Source: an uncultured Sulfurovum sp.
Lineage (GTDB): Bacteria; Campylobacterota; Campylobacteria; Campylobacterales; Sulfurovaceae
DNA: 64,000 nt
Assembly: GCA_902727935.1 (NCBI GenBank)
Contig: CACVAX010000034.1
Span: forward strand, 28,832-92,831
Direction of reading: 5' to 3'
Notes under the pieces: model-generated
What the model was told of the DNA's origin: nothing
Seen by the model: only the letters and a program-made list of their open reading frames with translations
Database searches by the model: none
Made by a program: the position numbers and the translations under genes
Part shown: positions 8,433-17,573 of the stretch, piece after piece
Position numbering within the stretch: the stretch's first letter is position 1
Layout of the letters: each line of letters opens with the position of its first letter

Positions 8433-11090
8433 TTAAAAATTTACACCAACAAGTACCTTAAGTTTATCCTTGTCACGTACATCTTTATTGTGAACCCACT
8501 CTAAGCGTAAAGGAAATTCTAGTTTATTGAGCAGTACCAAATCTAACTCTGTTCCCAAAATACGCTCATAATAAGTTTTTTGTAGGGTATTCGAAAAATC
8601 TATATCATAAATTCGCTGTTTTACATAAAGTGACTCACGCTGTAAAGACAAGGGAAAAGAGTAAAAATAGTAAGAAGCATCAAAAACTTTCGCTAACGAA
8701 AATTCAGCCATTTTTACTTCTTGGGCATAGGTTGTTGAGGAGAAACTTGGTACATTTACGGTGGCTTTATCTGATTGTAATGAAGAAAACCCTTCTCTAA
8801 GTTCTATTCCTTTCTCTTCATAAACATTAACCTCATCACTTTTCATATAAGTAGCTTTTGCCCCCACATAGCTTTGCCAAGGTAAATCTTGTTTAAAAGC
8901 ATATGTTCCACCAAACATACTAGCCTCTCTATCACTACTTCCAAAAAATGAGAGTGCATTCAAAGAGTTAGCATATTTAGAGAAACCAAACTGTTTGCCA
9001 TTACTAATATTAAAAGAGAGTGTTAACGGCTCTCTATAAATGTTATCATAATCTTTGGTATAGGCTAAAACACTGTCACCTTTCCAATATCCAGAAGCTA
9101 AGAAGGGCAATCGTAAATAAGCATCATAACCCACGTCTCTTTTATCTTGGGTTCTAAATTCATTCTTTTTATAAACCCCATAAAATGCAGCACCATATTC
9201 AAGTTGATGCACTTGGCTCTCATAACGCAAACCTGCCACATCACGTTCATCATTATGCGAGAGAACCAAGGCTAAAGAGTTTTGAAGCAGAGGGTCAGCT
9301 AAGTTTGCTTGTAGGTCGATACCCCAACCTGTATATTCACCATAGGTCAATGCCTGATTCAGCGAACTGTATTTTAGTGCTTTAAAAGCATTATATTCTT
9401 TGGCTTTTAAAGGCTCTTTAGCACTTAAAAATGCCTTCTCTGCTAAGCCTTTACTTAAAAAACCACTCTGTTGAGGTAAATCTTTACGATGACTTAAGCC
9501 TTTATGCTTTTCCAGTTTTATTTTACGATATGCATAACCCTTAGCATCAATACTCACCACCAAAGCTTCTGTGTTATTAATAAGTTTTAAATCAATCACA
9601 TCATCGGCTAAAGTCACACGTTCTATTTCTCCTGCATTGAGCCTGTAAGCTGTGCTACCATGTTCAGACGACGCTATAAAATAAACCAATCCTTCCTTAT
9701 CAACATCTACCACAAAACCATAATGTCCCTCAAACGAGACGAGTGCTGTTTTATTTTTATATAAAGTACGCTTTTTTTCTACTTGTTTAAAATAATACAA
9801 ATCTTCTTGATTCACATGCACCGAGGAGTGAGCTTGGGTATAAAATACGCCATCTACATAAACTTGTGGTGTTTCTATGGATTGTGGTACATCAAAATAA
9901 ACCTCTTTTCCAGAAGCTGTAAAGCCTTGTACGGCTTTGCCTTCAAAACCTTTTTGAAGATACCCCTCTTTATCAAACAAACCCATCTCTATTGTCACAG
10001 GTGAAGTTTTGGCAGAAGCTTGTGAATAATACTTTGCATCACGCTTAAAAACCTCTCCTACTCTCCACGAACCTTGTTTAAAGTTTGACATCATTTTGGC
10101 TCTATTGAGGCTAAAAACTTTCGATGCTGATTTATTATCTCCTACCAAGGTATAAATCTCATCTCCGTCTCTATTTAAAGGCACAAAAATTTGACTGTGT
10201 AAAAGTACTTGACCTTTGGTTACTTGAAACGCAACATGTTTTTGTTTCACCTCTTCCACAAATTCAGCTAACAATACTTCAAAAGTTTTTCCATACTGTT
10301 CTTTAAAGATGGCATTAGAGAAAAAAGGAAAAGCTTGTGAAGCGTAAGTTTTAAAATAGCCATTTAACTTTTCTATGCCATAACGTTCCAGTAAAAACTG
10401 ATGAAAAAATCCTCCCACCAAGTAAAATTTTTCACCATAAGGAAAAGTTAATGTAGGGTTTACCATCAGAGCAGGAGTAATTTCTCCAGCTTTTGCCAAT
10501 GCCACCACTTCAGCCAAAGCATAACCAGAAAAAAGTCGTCCACCATTTCCAAAACGTGATTCATTCATCACAGCATTACCCTCTAAGATAAAGCTATTTT
10601 CTAAAACATTGGGAAGAGGAAAAAGTGGTAAAAAACCTAAAAAAGAGACAGGGGTATTTCCCAAAATTTTATGGCTGTTTTTAGAAAGAAAATTTTCTTT
10701 AGGGTTCAATTGAAAATTATGAGCTGTTTCATGAATCACCAAAGTTTTTAACCAAGAGGTACTTGAAAAATAGTCGATGTAACTCGCCCCTGCTCCATAA
10801 AAAATTTGCATATTATTTGGCACTTGTGTCGAAAAACCATTGGCAATTTGATTATTACTAGATGCTAAGCCTACAGAGAGTTCATCATCGAGCTTAAAAC
10901 CATACTCTTTTTCATACCCGTCCATAATCTCTTCTTGATACGCTTTCATATTGGGCATTAAAGAAGCATGTTCATCGGCATAAATATAAGAAAGCTCTTT
11001 TTCTTCAGCAACAAAATAATCGTCAGGTACTACCACCCCTGCTTTGAGAAAAAGGGTTGTCAGGATTAAAAAGAAGAGGTTTTTTTGCAT
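8433..11090 (-). CDS. Outer-membrane protein with gluzincin-type protease signature and C-terminal beta-barrel
   Basis: This 885-residue protein is not a named family I can place. It has a signal peptide (MQKNLFFLILTTLFLKAG), then HETAH at 120-124 and EGNAVMNE from 170 to 177. HExxH followed about 45 residues later by a Glu in a helix is the gluzincin zinc-site pattern of peptidase MA-like domains. The middle (about 330-560) is rich in short beta strands like a propeller of the TolB type, and the C-terminal third alternates aromatic and polar residues and ends in Phe (VLVGVNF), as outer-membrane barrels do. The start at 11090 is one base after the stop of the upstream ATPase gene; a longer reading from 11126 would put 12 residues before the signal peptide. 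The pair is an operon. Protease activity is inferred, not shown. Confidence 0.8.
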   Translation of the reverse strand: MQKNLFFLILTTLFLKAGVVVPDDYFVAEEKELSYIYADEHASLMPNMKAYQEEIMDGYEKEYGFKLDDELSVGLASSNNQIANGFSTQVPNNMQIFYGAGASYIDYFSSTSWLKTLVIHETAHNFQLNPKENFLSKNSHKILGNTPVSFLGFLPLFPLPNVLENSFILEGNAVMNESRFGNGGRLFSGYALAEVVALAKAGEITPALMVNPTLTFPYGEKFYLVGGFFHQFLLERYGIEKLNGYFKTYASQAFPFFSNAIFKEQYGKTFEVLLAEFVEEVKQKHVAFQVTKGQVLLHSQIFVPLNRDGDEIYTLVGDNKSASKVFSLNRAKMMSNFKQGSWRVGEVFKRDAKYYSQASAKTSPVTIEMGLFDKEGYLQKGFEGKAVQGFTASGKEVYFDVPQSIETPQVYVDGVFYTQAHSSVHVNQEDLYYFKQVEKKRTLYKNKTALVSFEGHYGFVVDVDKEGLVYFIASSEHGSTAYRLNAGEIERVTLADDVIDLKLINNTEALVVSIDAKGYAYRKIKLEKHKGLSHRKDLPQQSGFLSKGLAEKAFLSAKEPLKAKEYNAFKALKYSSLNQALTYGEYTGWGIDLQANLADPLLQNSLALVLSHNDERDVAGLRYESQVHQLEYGAAFYGVYKKNEFRTQDKRDVGYDAYLRLPFLASGYWKGDSVLAYTKDYDNIYREPLTLSFNISNGKQFGFSKYANSLNALSFFGSSDREASMFGGTYAFKQDLPWQSYVGAKATYMKSDEVNVYEEKGIELREGFSSLQSDKATVNVPSFSSTTYAQEVKMAEFSLAKVFDASYYFYSFPLSLQRESLYVKQRIYDIDFSNTLQKTYYERILGTELDLVLLNKLEFPLRLEWVHNKDVRDKDKLKVLVGVNF

Positions 11091-11091
11091 C

Positions 11092-12825
11092 TTAAACCTT
11101 AAACCCCATACTCTTAACCCCATCAAACGAAGAACCCAACTCTTTTTCTATTTCATTTAAAAAATCTTTCATGCTAAAAACGCTCTCTTCTCTCACAGCT
11201 ACAACATAGGCTGTATTCCGAACCACAAGATTAATCTGTCCTCCTGTTAACTCATGTCGAGCCAATGCATCCACATCAAAACCTTCTTCATAATCTGCAT
11301 TTTCAGGAAGCATAAAGTGCCATAAACGACCTCGTTGCTTTTTTCCTGGTTTTTTAAATTCAAGCTTATGGTTAAAACGTCGTGAAAAGGCTTTGTCAAT
11401 GTTGTCAAGTAAGTTGGTTGTGGCAATTAAAATACCCTCAAATTGCTCAATCTGCTCTAAAAAAATGTTTTGCATTTGATTGTGCATTTTATCAGCAGAA
11501 GAACCTGCTCCTTGAGTTCGTGAACTTAAAAATTGGTCAGCTTCATTCAGTAGTAAAATTGGGTCTACTTTTGCTTTTTTACTTAAAGTTTTAAAATCAT
11601 CAAAAATTTTACGAACATTTTTTTCACTTTCTCCCACATACATAGAAAGAATCTTAGAACAGTCAAACGATAAAATCGGTCGTTTTAAAGTTTTCGCCAA
11701 AGAGATGGCCGTCATGGTTTTTCCTGTTCCAGGATGTCCATAAAAAATAATACGTGCATCAATTCCTTTACGTTTGTCTTTAATGCCCCAAGCTTTTAAT
11801 TTGGCATAAACATCTTTGTCCACTTGTTTGATGATGGTGTTTAACACTTCTCTTGTTTTAGGATGAAGTACCACATCGCTTAAGTTGGTAGTGGGTTGTA
11901 AATATTCAAATAATTCTTGTTCTTCTACCAATTTGTCCAGCTTTAATTTCGTGACTTCTTTCTTTTTATTGGGATGAATTATCCTTTGTAAAATATCTTC
12001 TTGTAAATAAAACGAACGCGAAATTCCTCCAAACATATTGAGTATCTCTTCATAGTCAATAATATTTTTACTAATCAATTTTGAACCATCTTCAAGTAAA
12101 GAACGATTTCTAATTTTGTCATATTCATCCACCGAGATAATTTCAATAAGCGTATTCATGTCCCGAAACTGACCTTCGCCACCCGAATATTCTTCTTTTA
12201 AGAGTGCTAAAAAAATCCGTTGTTCTTTTTCATCAAATGCATACTCTTTAAAAAATTCTTCCACCACAATTGGCTCTTTTGTGATTTTTAAACGCTCGAT
12301 AATACGCCCAGAAAGTAAAAGCAATTTACTTTTCAAACGTCCTTCAGAAAGCGAATTTTCTAAAAAACCCTGTTTAGAAGTAGCCATTTTATATACCAAT
12401 TCAATCACGTCAAATTGATCTTGTAAATACTCCAAATGGTCAGTATAAGGTTTAATATCTGGCAAAAATATTTCCAATGACCCCTCTTCTAGCAAACGTA
12501 AAAGACTCAGGGTAGGAGCAACTGAAGTGTTTAAGATTTCAAGTTGTGAGACTTCTTGTACTTTAATTTGTCCAAAAGAAATCTGCACTATCCAGCCCAT
12601 ATCCATAAGATTTTTAATCACCAAAAGATAATTTAAATAATCATAACTTTCATATTCAAAATTATCTTGAAGAATATCCAACACAGCTGTCTCTTCAATA
12701 CCTTTAACATAGCGTCTACAAATGTATTGTAAAATTTTTGCTTCTTGACGTGTGGATTTTAAATGGGGGAAGATTTTAGCTTTAGTAACATTTTTTGCTT
12801 CTATAAAATTTATGAGATACTTCAA
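11092..12825 (-). CDS. AAA+ ATPase
   Basis: This 577-residue protein has about 320 residues of helical N-terminal region of unknown role, followed by one classical AAA module: Walker A GHPGTGKT at 363-370, Walker B region LLLNEAD at 424-430 with Asn in place of the usual Asp before the Glu, sensor 1 ATTN at 468-471 and an arginine-finger motif SRRF at 481-484. Such ATPases remodel or unfold partner proteins in the cytoplasm. There is no protease or membrane segment in the protein. The stop is followed after one base by the ATG of the gluzincin outer-membrane gene, so the two are co-translated. What joins a cytoplasmic ATPase to an exported barrel protein is not evident. Confidence 0.88.
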   Translation of the reverse strand: MKYLINFIEAKNVTKAKIFPHLKSTRQEAKILQYICRRYVKGIEETAVLDILQDNFEYESYDYLNYLLVIKNLMDMGWIVQISFGQIKVQEVSQLEILNTSVAPTLSLLRLLEEGSLEIFLPDIKPYTDHLEYLQDQFDVIELVYKMATSKQGFLENSLSEGRLKSKLLLLSGRIIERLKITKEPIVVEEFFKEYAFDEKEQRIFLALLKEEYSGGEGQFRDMNTLIEIISVDEYDKIRNRSLLEDGSKLISKNIIDYEEILNMFGGISRSFYLQEDILQRIIHPNKKKEVTKLKLDKLVEEQELFEYLQPTTNLSDVVLHPKTREVLNTIIKQVDKDVYAKLKAWGIKDKRKGIDARIIFYGHPGTGKTMTAISLAKTLKRPILSFDCSKILSMYVGESEKNVRKIFDDFKTLSKKAKVDPILLLNEADQFLSSRTQGAGSSADKMHNQMQNIFLEQIEQFEGILIATTNLLDNIDKAFSRRFNHKLEFKKPGKKQRGRLWHFMLPENADYEEGFDVDALARHELTGGQINLVVRNTAYVVAVREESVFSMKDFLNEIEKELGSSFDGVKSMGFKV

Positions 12826-13182
12826 GGTCTATTCCTAAATGGTTATTTAAATTATTATAGCTAAAAAAATTGGAATATTTTGAAGTTTCGATAACTCTCA
12901 ACAGTCTCTTTTAATGAGTCTAGGGAAATAGGGAGTATAGTGGTATGAAGTTAAAAGTCATCGTATGAGAGCCACTAAAAAAAGGGAAAAATAATGTAAC
13001 TCTCATAGGAATATTATAGCAACTAATTAGCAATAACAATAGGAAAAATCAAATTATTTTAAATATTTCTTAAAAAATAAATCTTAATATACATTTTATA
13101 TTATACAATATACAGAGAAGCATTTATTGTGCTTAATATTATTTATATCTGTTCTACATCCAAGAATTAAGGGGAGTAAAAG
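12826..13182. other. Gene-free divergent intergenic region (357 bp)
   Basis: This stretch separates two divergent transcription units and should contain both promoters. It is strongly AT-rich, with an AT-only tract around 13050-13120. I see no tRNA, no convincing stem and no ORF above a few codons. ATGAGAG at 12964 and CTCTCAT at 12999 are inverted copies 28 nt apart, too far for a simple terminator. Confidence 0.5.
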
Positions 13183-14667
13183 GTGAAAAATAAGGGTTTT
13201 AAAAATGAACAAGAACTCATTGAGGCACTCAATCAAAGATATTTTGCACAACTTAACCCCAATTTACAACGACTTATTCACCAAACTTTCCAAAATCACG
13301 AAGGGTTAATTCATTGTCAATCTCAAGCAGGAGTCAACAAAAGTGATATCAAGATTAGCATTGCTAATGAGTCTCATACCTACTCAGTAAAGATGGGAAA
13401 AGGTAACAGCATTCACCAAGAACCCTTGGAGGATTTTTTAACATTTCTCACTCAAGAACATCAACTGGACGTACAAACAAAAAGCTATCTTCAAGCGTTC
13501 ATTTGGGCAGATGGTTCAGTTGATGGCACAGGTGCAATTACAGAACGTATCTCTGCTCGTAAATTTAAAAAACGAAATCCTGAGAAAATAAAACATATTC
13601 AAAACTATTTTAATGGCATAAAAAATGTGTTAATCCAACGCTTTCTCATAAAAGGGGTAGCTTCTAACGCTTCAGCCGAATACCTCTACTATGGAACAGC
13701 TAGAAAAGGCATTGTTTGTAAAAGTACTGATATTGTAAAATGGGTCAGCCAACATAAAAGCAGAGGGGTTCTTAGCATTGGTAAACTTACCCTTCAAGCA
13801 TGGAATAGAAATCTCAAAGGAAAAAAAAGAGCCGAAAAAAAAAGAGGTATTGTTCAAATAAAATGGGGTGGACTCAAAAAAGACCTTAGAAAAATAGCCA
13901 AAGTCAACTTAGGCAAACAACAAGAGATAGACTTTGTCAAAACCCTTAACCAAAAAGAGAAACTAAGATACTGGAAAACTTTAGGTTTAGAACCTAGCTC
14001 TCATTATGCCATTCGCGTCATTTCTCAAAAGTATGGAAAAGTAAACCAACGAAAAGTGTGGGCAAAAGCAGATGCCTTCATCGCCAAAGGCATTGTTCCA
14101 CTAAACTATCTGAAACTCAATGACTTTTTCTTAGATGAAAACGATATTAAAAAATTTAATTTGAGTCCCATTGCACAAACAGGTATCTCCATTAAACAAA
14201 ACGACTCCACCCAATACCAAATCTTAAAAATTGCTCCCTCGACCTTTGAAAAACTTTTTAGTTCAAATATGTTAGGTGCTGGAGCTTCCATGTATTACAA
14301 AAAAAAGAAAAAACTACCACTCAATAGCAACATTTTAAAAGCATGGAACATCAACGAAGAGGATTTTTTTGCTTACTACACACAAAAACTCCAACTCCCC
14401 ATTAATTCAGTGGTGCATAGCAACTGTCAGAAGTGCCTCAAACAGATTAAACGCTATGCTAACAAAGAGATAGCCAAACGGATTAAAGAGAACCCCACAC
14501 TTAGTAACTTTATCTTCTTGGGCATTGGTAATTTTCAAGAACCGTTTACAGCTCCTTGGCTTTTTGAGCAGAGTCTACTTCAAAAGAACTACCGAATTCC
14601 TTTTAGTGTTACCACAGGTTCAGGACGCAGTAAAGGAAAATGTACCATTGTGATAAAACCCAAATAG
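13183..14667 (+). CDS. Putative PD-(D/E)XK nuclease, solo restriction endonuclease-like protein
   Basis: This 494-residue protein starts with GTG at 13183, preceded by a strong AAGGGGAG about 7 nt upstream. The N-terminal 90 residues carry a nuclease-like core: Asp55 in KSDIKI, then SVK at 68-70 and a helix with NSIHQE, Glu80. The S-x-K followed by a Glu in the next helix resembles the rearranged active site of Cfr10I and NgoMIV-type restriction enzymes. The remaining 400 residues contain charged, basic segments (KGKKRAEKKRG, IQIKWGGLKKD by similarity VQIKWGG) and a CxxC (NCQKC). No methyltransferase or specificity gene is adjacent. It ends base-to-base against the convergent yraN gene. A role in defence or DNA repair is inference; it could also be an orphan enzyme with its methylase elsewhere. 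Confidence 0.65.
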   Translation: MKNKGFKNEQELIEALNQRYFAQLNPNLQRLIHQTFQNHEGLIHCQSQAGVNKSDIKISIANESHTYSVKMGKGNSIHQEPLEDFLTFLTQEHQLDVQTKSYLQAFIWADGSVDGTGAITERISARKFKKRNPEKIKHIQNYFNGIKNVLIQRFLIKGVASNASAEYLYYGTARKGIVCKSTDIVKWVSQHKSRGVLSIGKLTLQAWNRNLKGKKRAEKKRGIVQIKWGGLKKDLRKIAKVNLGKQQEIDFVKTLNQKEKLRYWKTLGLEPSSHYAIRVISQKYGKVNQRKVWAKADAFIAKGIVPLNYLKLNDFFLDENDIKKFNLSPIAQTGISIKQNDSTQYQILKIAPSTFEKLFSSNMLGAGASMYYKKKKKLPLNSNILKAWNINEEDFFAYYTQKLQLPINSVVHSNCQKCLKQIKRYANKEIAKRIKENPTLSNFIFLGIGNFQEPFTAPWLFEQSLLQKNYRIPFSVTTGSGRSKGKCTIVIKPK

Positions 14668-15015
14668 TTACAGGGTCACATTTTCTAAAAACTCAATCTC
14701 ACCCGAACGCACCACAATTAAGTCTATGGAGAAAACCATGTCTAAGTTTTTTGCTTTCATGTAATAATAGGCCGAATTAATTACTTTACGTTGTTTTGCA
14801 CGAGTAAAATTATAGATAGGGTCAAAGTCTGCCTCAGAAGATTTTACCTCTATAAAGTGTAAAACATCTTCATACATCGCCACAATATCTATCTCACCTA
14901 GTTTTCGTGCATAATAGTTCTGCTCCACGATGGTAAAACCCTCTGCTTCTAAAAAAGCTACAGCGAGGGTCTCATTTTGAGACCCAATAAGGGTATTCAT
15001 TTTACTTTTTTGCAT
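14668..15015 (-). CDS. YraN family (UPF0102) predicted endonuclease-like protein
   Basis: This 115-residue protein has the UPF0102 pattern: G(S/R)xxExxAxxxL at the N terminus (GSQNETLAVAFLEAEGF), YYARKLGEIDIVA with the Asp of a PD-(D/E)XK fold, and FIEVKSS with the E-x-K. The family is nearly universal in bacteria and its function is not firmly established. The start has AAGGAG 5 nt upstream. It follows the molybdoenzyme gene on the same strand with 21 bp between them, so co-transcription is likely. Confidence 0.9.
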   Translation of the reverse strand: MQKSKMNTLIGSQNETLAVAFLEAEGFTIVEQNYYARKLGEIDIVAMYEDVLHFIEVKSSEADFDPIYNFTRAKQRKVINSAYYYMKAKNLDMVFSIDLIVVRSGEIEFLENVTL

Positions 15016-15036
15016 TGTAGCTCCTTGTACTAAGGT

Positions 15037-17112
15037 TTAAGCACAAACTACCTCAACCTGAATCGATTTAAACGCAGCCGTCATAATTAGTTCATCACTC
15101 TTATCACCAAAAATAAAATTTAGTTTTGAATCAGCATGGTGAAAAGTGGTATAAAGTGTTTTTGGACGTACTTTGTCGGTAAATTTTACAGTTAATGGAT
15201 TTGTTTCACCATACTCCGTTTTTAAAATCACCTTTTTAGAAGTAAAGTCAGCAGCATCATCTTCGTGTACTAACAAAATATCTTCGGTATGTTTTTTCAT
15301 TAACTTGTTGGTGTATTTCGTTTGTGCCGAATTGTTATAATGTGCCATAATACGCCCGGTGGTTAAATGGTAACCCTTTAGCTCACTCTTTACAATCTCT
15401 TCTATCATTCCTGAGAGTTTATAGCCATGGTATCTAAACGCACCAATGCCATCTTTGGTTCGAAAGTCTTCTCGATGAAGCACTGGCGTACCTTTTCCTT
15501 CTTGGGTAATTGGCCATGAGATTCCTTGCTTTTCATTATCACGAAGCACTTTATAGGATGCCCCTTTAAATCTATTCGTTGCAGTACGACGTACATCTTC
15601 CCAAATATCTTCCGACGAATTAAACTCGTAACCTCCTCCCATCTTTTCATCAAGCAGTTTAATCACTTCCCAATCATCAGGTAAATCAGAGCTTACTAGA
15701 GGGGTTGAAAGATGTACTTTTCGCATAGCATTAATATAAATACCTGTTTTTTCATAAGCCGACTTCACCCCCACCACAATGTCTGCACGCTCTGCAATGT
15801 CCGTCATAAATAACTCTTGCACAAAAATAAGCTCTAAGTTCTCAAAAGCTTGGGTAAGCTTATTAATATTCGGATGAATATGCGTTAAATCTTCACCAAT
15901 GTTCAGTACCCCTTTAATTGTACCATCAAGCATTCCATCTACCAGTTGAGGGGTCATAAGCCCCACCTCTTTAGGTGCTTGATAATCGGGTGCATAGTAC
16001 GGAAGCATTCCCATATCACATGCCCCTTGCACATTGGTTTGTCCTCTTAAAGGCATTACCCCTGCACCATCTTTACCAATGTTCCCCGTCATCAATGCCA
16101 AATGCACAATCGCCATAACAGCATATGAGCCATCCACATGTTCAGTAATGCCAAGACCCCAAAGAATCAAAGACTTTTTAGTCGCATACTCACGGGCAAT
16201 CTCTGGAAGCATGTCTGCCAAATATTCATAGCCCTCTACTTCTCTAAAAAACTCAGGGTTCGCATAGGGGTCACTTAAGATATTCTCTTTAAAATGCTCA
16301 AAATTTTTGGTTCGGTTTTTAATAAAATCTTTATGATAAAGCTCTTCACTAATAATCGTATACGCTATCATGTTTAAAACCAATAAGTTTGATTCATGAG
16401 GAATAACAGCTTTGTATTTTGAGAATTTATGCAATTTAATATCACGTACATCAAAACACGCTATTCCTGTACCATTTTGAGAAGCTTTAATCATACGATT
16501 TCCCACAATAGGATGGGCTTCAGTCGTATTTGAACCCATCACTATCATAAACTCTGTTTTATAAATATCATCAAATGGATTCGATGCAGCACCCTCACCA
16601 ATCGTCAAACGCATTCCCTTAAGTGATGGAGAATGACAAACCCTTGCACAGTTATCCACATGAGGAGAGTTTAATGTGTAGCGTGTAAATTTTTGAAAGT
16701 AATAAGCCGACTCACATGAGCTTCTAGCCCCACCCAAAGAACAGATGGACTTCTCACCATGATTGGCTTGAATGTCTTTAAGTTTCATAGCACCTGCTGT
16801 GGTGGCACTCTCTAAATCCGTTTCATACCAAGTATCATCCAACTCTCTTAAATTAGTAGCAATAGCCTCTTTAATAGCAGGGTTCTTCTCTAAAAAGCTT
16901 TTTCGTATACGAGGGGTTCTTATCCGTTCATCAGCATCTACAAAATCAAAACCATACTTCCCTTTAACACAAAGGTTTCCTTCAGAAGTTGCTCCATCTG
17001 GATGTGCAAAAATCTTTTTAATCTTATTTTCCTTTGTATCAACATGAGCAGCGATGTCACACCCTACCCCACAATACGCACACACACTGTCTATGGTTAC
17101 CATATTTTCCAT
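15037..17112 (-). CDS. Formate dehydrogenase-like molybdopterin oxidoreductase (Cys form)
   Basis: This 691-residue protein belongs to the molybdopterin bis-guanine dinucleotide oxidoreductases. It has an N-terminal 4Fe-4S site (Cys11, Cys14, Cys18, Cys48), and DNCARVCHSPS with Cys159 in the position of the selenocysteine of E. coli FdhF, followed by the conserved His. GQTNVQGACDMG also matches the FdhF family. It has no Tat-like twin-arginine leader, so it should be cytoplasmic. Its length is close to FdhF. No electron-transfer subunit, fdhD or hydrogenase gene is adjacent, so the redox partner is unknown. SD AAGGGA precedes the ATG. A related assimilatory nitrate reductase activity is less likely given the formate dehydrogenase-type active-site motif. 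Confidence 0.82.
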   Translation of the reverse strand: MENMVTIDSVCAYCGVGCDIAAHVDTKENKIKKIFAHPDGATSEGNLCVKGKYGFDFVDADERIRTPRIRKSFLEKNPAIKEAIATNLRELDDTWYETDLESATTAGAMKLKDIQANHGEKSICSLGGARSSCESAYYFQKFTRYTLNSPHVDNCARVCHSPSLKGMRLTIGEGAASNPFDDIYKTEFMIVMGSNTTEAHPIVGNRMIKASQNGTGIACFDVRDIKLHKFSKYKAVIPHESNLLVLNMIAYTIISEELYHKDFIKNRTKNFEHFKENILSDPYANPEFFREVEGYEYLADMLPEIAREYATKKSLILWGLGITEHVDGSYAVMAIVHLALMTGNIGKDGAGVMPLRGQTNVQGACDMGMLPYYAPDYQAPKEVGLMTPQLVDGMLDGTIKGVLNIGEDLTHIHPNINKLTQAFENLELIFVQELFMTDIAERADIVVGVKSAYEKTGIYINAMRKVHLSTPLVSSDLPDDWEVIKLLDEKMGGGYEFNSSEDIWEDVRRTATNRFKGASYKVLRDNEKQGISWPITQEGKGTPVLHREDFRTKDGIGAFRYHGYKLSGMIEEIVKSELKGYHLTTGRIMAHYNNSAQTKYTNKLMKKHTEDILLVHEDDAADFTSKKVILKTEYGETNPLTVKFTDKVRPKTLYTTFHHADSKLNFIFGDKSDELIMTAAFKSIQVEVVCA

Positions 17113-17298
17113 TTAAAAATCCCTTTGAAATTTGTTTTTATCTGCCATTTTACACATTATAAGACGCTAATACAATATTTTTGAGCTTTTTAAGAACAGA
17201 TTTATAATTCGGAGTATTTTTATCCTATTTTTACTTAAAGGCAAGATTAGTTTAAGCATAATCAAGTATTATCGCCAAAATTAACAACAAGGATTTAT

Positions 17299-17553
17299 AT
17301 GTCAACAATTAACCTAGATAGAGAATGTGGATGTTTCAGAAGAAGTAACTTGGAAAACAATACAAGTTTTGAATCTAAAGACGATGCATTAATGCAAGCA
17401 CAAGCAATGGTAAACCACATGAACACAAAATTTTGTAGTAAACATGGTTTTACTTTAAGTGAAGATGGTGAAAACTTTAGTATTACTATGGGTCAACCTG
17501 TACGACAAGCTGCTCCATCTGGTGGATGTTGTGGTGGTGGTCACTGTGACTAA
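17299..17553 (+). CDS. Small Cys-rich protein, function unknown
   Basis: This 84-residue protein has a real gene start (AAGGA 8 nt before ATG) and its own hairpin after the stop. It has Cys at the N terminus (ECGCF), one in the middle (FCSKHGF) and a striking Gly-Cys-His tail, GGCCGGGHC, that looks made for metal or redox binding. It is divergent from the molybdoenzyme gene with 186 bp between. I recall similar small proteins in Campylobacterota annotated only as hypothetical. A metal-handling role is speculation. Confidence 0.8.
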   Translation: MSTINLDRECGCFRRSNLENNTSFESKDDALMQAQAMVNHMNTKFCSKHGFTLSEDGENFSITMGQPVRQAAPSGGCCGGGHCD

Positions 17554-17573
17554 AGCTTAGGCTTTAACAAATT

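Noticed and set aside
12964..13005. ATGAGAG/CTCTCAT as a terminator or small RNA stem
   Set aside because: The arms are 7 bp with a loop of about 28 nt and no T-run; likely chance.
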